This document shows, piece by piece, positions 57,066 to 64,000 of a DNA stretch of 64,000 nt (position 1 is its first letter; every line of letters starts with the position of its first letter). The notes beneath the pieces are model-generated. The model had not been told where the DNA came from, did no database searches, and saw only the letters and a list, made by a program, of their open reading frames with translations. Position numbers and translations under genes: made by a program. The stretch spans positions 103,358,140 to 103,422,139 of the forward strand of contig NW_026262712.1 of NCBI RefSeq assembly GCF_021869535.1, read 5' to 3'. The stretch is from Mytilus californianus. Lineage: Eukaryota > Mollusca > Bivalvia > Mytilida > Mytilidae.

Positions 57066-57585
57066 GTAAGGTATATCAAAGTGGAATTGATGAGTAACTT
57101 AAGAATCAATCGTCAGTGCCACGATTACAGGATTAGGGTGGTTCATATCCTGCTTACAGAAGGAAAAAAAACATGTTATTTGATTTGAAGTGCTCTTATT
57201 GCTGGTCAATTTTCAGACGAGGTATATATTATTTGTGGTGTTAGCCTTGTATAATCCTGGTTTATTCGATAAAGAATGTTAGTCATAGGGTTCTAACAAA
57301 TTAAGATGATAAATAATAAATAATAAAAGCCGATTGAAGTATGTTCAAATCCAATATTGAAATTCAGTTTTCACATAAATATTTAAAGCATAAAATAAAA
57401 AAGATGTTTATATATGACCGCATAGTAAGTACTTTTATCCTTTGCGGCATACTGCTGTCTTACAGATGTATACCAACATCTTTTTGTACATATGTATGAA
57501 CCTATAGCCTAGTTTGAATAGTAAACTAACAATGAATAAGATAAATTTTTGATTTTGTTAAATCGATCAAAACTAGATGTGTATA
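57066..57585. other. Downstream sequence of the receptor gene
   Basis: AT-rich with several AATAAA-like words (for example aataataaataataaaagc near 57312-57330) that could serve polyadenylation. No gene. Confidence 0.35.
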
Positions 57586-57589
57586 CAAC

Positions 57590-57860
57590 AAAGTTACAAC
57601 TGAAACATCTAAAATCTACCTACTGTCCATTTACGTCAATACTGTCAGACGACTTCTTATATGAGTTATTGCCCTTATATGACTATTTATACCATTTTCA
57701 ATATCTTTAGAATTATAATAGATAAAGAGGGACATTGTGAGATAAAATGACCAGCAAGACAAGATCTAACAATAAGTTAAATGACCCAAATCGACAGACG
57801 ACTCCTTATTGTAAATTTTGCCCTTATCGGTTTTACCAATGGTTTGCGTTTTAGTTTAAA
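57590..57860 (+). repeat. Repeat with ttgccctta units
   Basis: Two units: cgacttcttatatgagttat / cgactccttattgtaaattt, each followed by (tt)gcccttat, and an aagacaagatctaacaataa tract. The window's last 100 bp (63900-64000, gatcagcaagacatgcaat, gacgattccatattggagtt) belong to the same family. Confidence 0.65.
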
Positions 57861-58089
57861 CAAACAATATCTATTCAGATAAATCAACATTAAACCATAT
57901 TATACAAATAAAATAAATATTAAGGATTCGCGAATTCAGAAACAGGCAATTTGCTTTTACAAATCTGTCTCCTTTTACAAAAATAATACACTTATTGAAC
58001 AATACATAAATATAATTACTGGCATGATCTGTAATAAATGTATGAATATGAAAAAGGTGGAAAATACTTAAGAGAAGAAGAAAAAAAAT

Positions 58090-61000
58090 AATAAAAAAAA
58101 TAAACATGAACTTTTGTAATGTATACAGTGTGAAATGTTTGGGTTCCTATTGAATGATGAAGCATTAACACCAAGGGTTAAAATGTTTACTTTTAAAAAT
58201 ATATTTCTGCACCAAACTAAATAAAAGACTATTTTACTCATCTGAGAGTACCGTTCATCCAAAAAGCAAAGTTTTTGTGTCAACTTGGACAGGAAGAACT
58301 GAAACAGAAACTAATAGTTCATGTCTTAAATCAGTGTATATGGGACAAGATAACAGGAAGTGAGCATTTGTTTCTACATCACGACAACGACAATTTGGAG
58401 AGTCTACTAAATTACGAAGGAATAGGTGAGAATTCAATGAACTTGAATCCATTCTTAAGCGAGCATGAAGAATTTGACCAAAACGATATCCTATATAACA
58501 ATACGTTAGGGCCTTACTATTTTGGGTACGAAAATTTGGTTTTTGAATAATGATAGAGATTCACATTTTCTTACGTTTAAGTTAAGAGTGTTCCATAGTT
58601 TTGTTGTTGCTGGGATGAAATATTCAGAATATAAACGGGTCCGTGTGTTGACTTGTGTAATATTATTTCTTTGTCTTGTGTTGTGATCATGTCTACTTCC
58701 TACTGAATCGGGCAATAAGTCTCTTAAATACTCTAGAGTTTTATTATTCAAAATTTTGTGATAATGAACTAGTCTATGATTGCGTCGTCTTTCAGATAAT
58801 TTTTCCCATCGATTTTCAACATATATATTGTTAATACTGGTAAGTTTAGTACCCCCGTGACGATACGCGCTGCGTCAAGCTGAATATTTTCAAGTTTAAT
58901 TATCAAATTCTGATTTTGAGAGTCCCAAACGACATTGGCATATTCAAGAATTAAGCGAACAAATGATATGTAAATTTTTTCAAGTGTAAACCTATCAGGA
59001 ACATTTTTCATTTTTCTCATTATATTTATTCTTTTGTAAGATTTAGAAATTATATATTCAATATGGTCGTTCCAGGATCCGTTGTTAGAAAAAAAAGACA
59101 CCTAGATGTTTGTGTTTACTTACTGTTTGTAGCTTTTTTGTATTCATATTTAATGGAGGATGAAAGGGTCTATTTATTTTTTTCTATTTATCATACTTTC
59201 AGTCTTTTGGGCATTCAAATTCACAGGCCATTTCTTTGACCAATTATAAATCTTATGATCGTTATTCAAAATTGTAGCTGTTTCTGTTGGATTGTCAACC
59301 ATAATATATAATGAAGTGTCATCTGCGAATAGCTTAATTTGAACTTGAATGTCTTCTACAATATCGTTAATAAATATCAAAAAAAGGAGAGGGCCCAGAA
59401 TGGACCCTTGTGGGACGCCTGCATTTACAGGTAACCATTCAGAACTTGAACCGTTAATTACCACCCGCTGGACTCTATTTGTAAGATAATTTTTAAACCA
59501 CTTTAAGAAAGAACCCGATATGCCCGTTTGTTGAAGTTTGAATAGCAGTCCCTTATGCCAGTCTCGATCAAAAGCTTTACTTATATCACAGAATACTACC
59601 CTTATTTCTTTACCGCTTTCTAAAGCCTTCCCAAAATCATTTGAGATAATAATTAATTGATTAACCGCTGAATCCTCCCGTGTAAAGCCTGACTGATTTT
59701 TTTTAACACATTATTACGCTTGAAGTGATTGTAACATGTTTATATACACAGCGTACCATACACTATGAAATTACATTCAACAAAGAAATAGGTCTATAGT
59801 TTTTCACGTCATTTGGTTTACTATTTTTATAAACTGGGGTAACATTTGCTCTTTTCCATTGATCTGGAAACGTAGACATACTTAACGATAAGTTAAAAAG
59901 CTTCATAATGGATACTTCAAAACAGAAGATGCTTCTTTTAACTATTTGGGATTTATGAGGTCTGGACCAGAAGCTTTTGTGGGATTAACAATTTTCAATA
60001 TATATTCAACTTCAGTAACCGTAAGTTCTATATAACTAATGTCATCACTAATATTATGAAGTTCTTCGGGTAACATAGCACTTGAATCATCAATATTTGA
60101 CTGGGAAGAAAAAATTGATTAAATTCATTTGCCTTTTCGATTTCATCAAATATTAAGTTGTTATTAACCATCAATGGAGGTACACTTGCGTCGTTTGTTT
60201 TTTAACCCGGATATTTGTTTGACCGTTTTCCACCAATAGGTAATGGACGGGTTACTGTTCATGATTTTTTTAATTAAATTGTTGTTAAAATCATCCTTTG
60301 ATTTTCTTATAAAACTGGTAGCTTCATTTCGTATTTTCTTAAATGTTGTCCAATCCGATTGGTTATTATATTTTTTAACCTTTCTGTGGATTCTATTTTT
60401 TTTCCTTATCTTTTTTTTAATGTCATTTGTTAGCCATGGAGGTTCATTTTTACGAACAGTTATTATTTTATTTGGAATACATTTTTCAGCGGCTTCTATG
60501 ATAATTTTTGTATTTCGGTTGTAAATTGTTCAACGTTATTTGAGTTTATTACGGAATCCCAATTTTTTTCGGATAAGATGTTACGATATCTGTCATAATC
60601 TCCGCGATCATATAGCCAAATTTTTCGCTTAAAAGTTTTTAGACGACATTTTGGAAAGTTCAGAAGACTTATTATAGGACAGTGAAAACGTATTTGGTTT
60701 GATAATAATGTGGCCCGACTCCACAGTATATTATTATGTGAGCATCGTTTGTTATAAAAAGACCTAGCAATGATGACGACGATTCAGTAAAATGAGTAGG
60801 TTCGTCTATTATTTGAGTAAGACTAAATTGGCTCAACAAAGATGTAATATTTGAATTAACAGGGGCTAGTTGGTTAGCGTTAAAATCGCCTTTAGCCATT
60901 ATGTAATTATATAATATTATCATTGGACGCCATATCAAGAGAATATTCAATTTTTTCCCAGATATCTGAACTACTATTAGGAGGTATATGAAAGGTTCCG

Positions 61001-61430
61001 AGTAAAGCCTTTTTATCTTTAAATTTTAGTTCTAACCATATTACTTCAAAACTTGAGCTTTCGAGGTCAGTTCGACGTTGAACATTTATATTATTTTTTA
61101 CATAAACAATTACCCCCACCAACCTTGTGTGGACCTCTGTCACGACGGAAGGGGTGCTGGTAATTTAAGATTTTAATTGATTCGTCTGTATGATTATTGT
61201 TTAACCAGGTTTCACTAAACGCTAAAATGTCAGAGTATTCTGCTTGTATCAGATCTATTTTAGGGGCTAGGCTTTGTACCTTTAAGTGAAGAATTGAGAC
61301 TGATTTTGAAAAACGTTCACCGAAATCAGACATGTCAGTTGAGTTAATTGAACTTTGAGAAGAATCCATATCGTCACTTGGACCTGGATTTACCTCTACT
61401 CCTGCTAGGATTAGCAAAATTTGTTTAACA
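58090..61430 (-). pseudogene. CR1/L2-like LINE ORF2 with 2A-like start, degraded
   Basis: Minus strand from 61430 down. The N-terminus LILAGVEVNPGP is 2A-like (61379-61402). Next come the endonuclease (SILHLKVQSLAPKIDLI, DILAFSETWLN, GVIVYVKNNI, GDFNAN at about 60880, IIDEPTHFTESSSSLLGLF) and the linker (EPPWLTNDIKKKIRK at about 60420, VNPTKASGPDLINPK at about 59970). The RT has GVPQGSILGPLLFLIFINDI and FADDTSLY (59420-59310). The thumb (KCFLSNNGSWNDHIEYI) follows, then LRDLLPDSVGSRHDHNTRQR, and last the C-terminal CRCRDVETNAHFLLSC finger (58385). About 3.2 kb is near full length for this ORF. Several frameshifts and stops make it inactive. The finger and 2A features point to the CR1/L2/Rex1/Crack group. 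Confidence 0.88.
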
Positions 61431-62659
61431 AATTAAAAAAATGAAATAATAAATAGTCTTAGATTCACATTTACACTGGTTGTTTTTTGTACATTTGAGT
61501 CTACATGTTTCATCTCTGCAGGTTTAAGGCACACGCCTAGTTGATGCGACAACATGAAGATTAATATTGATAACACCAATGCCTGCTAGACACTTTTACA
61601 AGCGAGAAATAAGTTGATACAGATAAATTCAATATAATTTAGTCTTTGTTTGATGTTTTTGCCTGGTGAGTATTGGCCAACTCTCATACGATATAACTCG
61701 ATTCCTTCCCCCATGAGTTATCTTACATCTGGCTGAAATTGGTCAAACTGAGAGCGGCCGTATACAAAGTTAAATAAACCATAGCATTTCATCTGTTTTG
61801 TGAAAAAAGTGTAAGTAAAAAATATGAAAAAATTGTGAGAACATAAATTGAATAACAATATGTTATATGCATGAAACAAAAGAAAAAGAATGCATATGTA
61901 CATGGACTGAACAAGTAGTTTGGAGGAACGAGTATACACCGGTAAAACAATAATTGATGAATGATACAACTTTATCTACGTATTAATTCAAAACAAATGT
62001 TAATACCAGCCGTGTCAAATCATCTCGATTTAGTTGTGATTGCCTAATTGATTGTTTGATCGCTGAATTGACAAGATCTGTCTATACAATTTACAATATA
62101 TGGTAAGCATACACGTTTTAAGCAGTGCAATTCGCTGTAAGTGTTGTTTAAAGTTCTCTTGTATACGATAAAATTTACAAATTGAATGTGATATCTCCTT
62201 TTAAAAGTCGATTGAGGAGCGTGAAATTAACCATGAAAATTTCCTTACCAAGATTTTAAAACCATGTAAAAACAACCGTTATACTTTTATCATTTTCACG
62301 CATGAGTAATAAATTTTACTATGAGAGTTTGTGTTGTGAACTTCAATACGTTTAAATTTGTCACGTGACAAATCAGCGATCAAGGTGAGTACTCGCCTGT
62401 AATTAACAGGACTGCGGATAATTAACAAATCAGATATATGTACTAGAATTGCGTAATAAGTAACAGTAAAATAAACAAATAAACAAAAGAAACAAAAAAA
62501 AAGCAAAAAGTCAATTGCAGACTATTTGACAACACTATGTTTAGTCAATGTACAGTTGTTTTTGAGAAATTCTGAAGCAAGACTGTCAAATAGTCTGAAT
62601 ACATATGCATGTAGAAATATGTACAAAAAATGTAGTCATTAGAAGCAGTTTTAATCAAA
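61431..62659. other. No feature recognised
   Basis: AT-rich DNA between the ORF2 remnant and the ORF1-like remnant. It may be part of the same LINE or an insertion; no coding signal seen. Confidence 0.35.
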
Positions 62660-63510
62660 GTTAAATCAAGACATTTGGACACTCGTGTTTTCAGCTGATG
62701 TATTTGATAATGCTCTCTCTCTGCTAATTCTGCCGCTCGTGCTTCCGCATATGTTATGAGTTTTGGTGGTGTGTACTCGCGTTTGTTTTTTTTTGTTGTT
62801 GTAGTCTAGCCTTTCAAGGAAGTCCATGAAACCAGGACAGCAGTATAACGATAAAAAACGTAGAAACGCTGGCATTGTGTTGACAACATGGACTTGCATT
62901 TGATTATCTTTACATAAATTTTCCCATCAACTGTCCACTTGTCTTTAAGATGATGCTCAATACTGAGCTTGATTCTGTGTGATCGAATGATATCTTCGGG
63001 CGTAAGTTCTTCATCGATGGTTTTGATAAGTTCCTTCACTAACTCATTTGTTTGAAGGGAAGATTCATCTATCCCACCGTCAGGAATGCCATTAGTTCGA
63101 ATTAGGCTACGTCGACTATATTGTTTTATCCATGTCCTCACGCAGCGATTTGTTTTCTTTATTAAGCCTCTCGATTTCGAATTTGTACTGGTCTATTGTG
63201 GCTTTGGTTGTGTAATCGATCTCACAATGTATCATCTCGTTTAATTGCAAGGCTATTTGAATGACATCTGACTGGGCTAAAGTGCATGTAATTGGCTGTG
63301 GTAAAGTTTCGGATGTAGTTTCAGTCGTTGGCTGGTATTGCAGAGAACTAAGGCCTGCAGGGACAGAAACATGATGAATAGCGTTAGGGTCAACATGGAC
63401 GGGTGAGGAACTCGGAGAAGACATTGCGAATTTTTTACTTGAATCTTGTTTAGGTGGTGTAGGCTTGCTGTGATGGAGCCTGTTAGTATTTTCTGGAGTT
63501 TCGGGCTGCA
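62660..63510 (-). pseudogene. LINE ORF1-like remnant (coiled coil plus RRM-like part)
   Basis: Minus strand. The start at MQPETPENTNRLHHSKPTPP (63510) is Pro/Ser/Thr-rich. A coiled-coil-like segment follows (FEIERLNKENKSLREDMD, 63180-63130). After a frameshift near 63130, the signature QYSRRSLIRTNGIPDGG and ELTPEDIIRSHRI follows, which resembles the RRM-type nucleic-acid-binding part of L1-like ORF1 proteins. A second shift ends the likeness near 62880. The same orientation as the 2A-bearing ORF2 suggests they could belong to one element, but 1.2 kb lie between them. Confidence 0.65.
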
Positions 63511-63899
63511 TTTTGTCAATAATTAAAGATGAATTGACGTAGTTTTTGTAACAAAAAAGGTGGATTAACAGTGTAAGGCTGTTATGCAAAACAGGAACGT
63601 GGAATATTTATATTTTTCGTTGTTGTTTATTATTACACAGGTAACAGTTTTAAACGAATACCTACAATCTGTTGAGAACAGCTCACACACAATCTTCAAT
63701 ATAATGTCTAATCATAATCAGGATAAAAAACTTCAAATATTAGTTCATCGTCACTTTCACAATATTAATTTTATCCTTATATACTCAATCCTCCGTTTAA
63801 AGGTTAGTTAGAAATCCATTTTCTTTACATTTTTTTCTCCAGAAAAAAAGACGTCTTCTCAAGTCAGAGCATGCGCACACATTGATATATATATATATA
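63511..63899. other. No feature recognised
   Basis: AT-rich. (AT) run at 63885-63899. The + strand open stretch at 63584-63811 has no recognisable motif. Confidence 0.35.
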
Positions 63900-64000
63900 G
63901 ATAAACACTGTCGATAGCAAAAATGATCAGCAAGACATGCAATACAAATATGTAATCATAACCGAAATCATCTGACGATTCCATATTGGAGTTATTGCTA
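63900..64000 (+). repeat. Repeat with gttattgc units, cut by window end
   Basis: Second copy of the family at 57590-57860: aaaatgatcagcaagacatg and cgattccatattggagttat. Confidence 0.55.

Noticed and set aside
1..64000. CRISPR array, operon or prokaryotic system
   Set aside because: The repeats are long, directly abutting or dispersed, the coding pattern is intron-exon, and all larger ORFs are LINE parts; the window is eukaryotic.

Overview
The window is AT-rich animal nuclear DNA, most likely from a marine mussel (Mytilidae, Mytilus-like). The attribution rests on recognising several dispersed repeats typical of mussels (copies around 11.3-11.7, 15.9-16.3, 36.7-37.1, 45.1-45.4, 52.0-52.4 and 55.7 kb), degraded CR1/L2-like LINEs, pearl-like tandem-repeat elements and short exons with consensus splice sites. 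No species was confirmed by a search. There are no prokaryotic genes, operons or CRISPR arrays, and no rRNA gene or intact tRNA gene was seen.

Layout. 1-10.25 kb is a head-to-tail tandem array of about 570-bp monomers. Some monomers carry an extra ~210-bp segment, giving a higher-order repeat of about 1.945 kb. 10.25-14.8 kb holds dispersed repeats, a CACGTG-rich MITE (12738-13130) and a 1075-bp terminal-inverted-repeat element (13138-14212) containing a dead gene with a cysteine-rich tail. From 14.83 kb to about 57.04 kb a chain of phase-compatible exons on the + strand reads as one long-intron gene for a type I membrane protein: an Ig-like domain, two exon-pair domains, a second Ig-like domain, a transmembrane segment and a short cytoplasmic tail with a stop codon. 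At least one exon between 20.46 and 45.70 kb and the signal-peptide exon were not found.

The introns are full of mobile DNA. They hold a LINE with ORF1 and ORF2 remnants (22.75-27.4 kb, +), hairpin tandem copies at 22.0-22.2 kb, a recent tandem duplication of a 3.6-kb block (35.82-39.46 and 39.46-43.03 kb) that carries a LINE fragment, a nested repeat and a tRNA-derived SINE, a cluster of pearl-like tandem-repeat elements (44.0-51.6 kb) and a 5'-truncated LINE with a single stop (53.0-54.3 kb, -). Several intron segments near 19-29 kb recur near 47-50 kb, which points to an old internal duplication of the gene. After the receptor gene, 58.1-61.4 kb (-) is a nearly full-length but broken CR1/L2-like LINE ORF2 with a 2A-like motif at its start, and 62.7-63.5 kb (-) is an ORF1-like remnant.

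The receptor is the only host protein-coding gene I can support; nearly everything else is repeats or transposon relics. Homology statements come from motif recognition by eye, not from searches.
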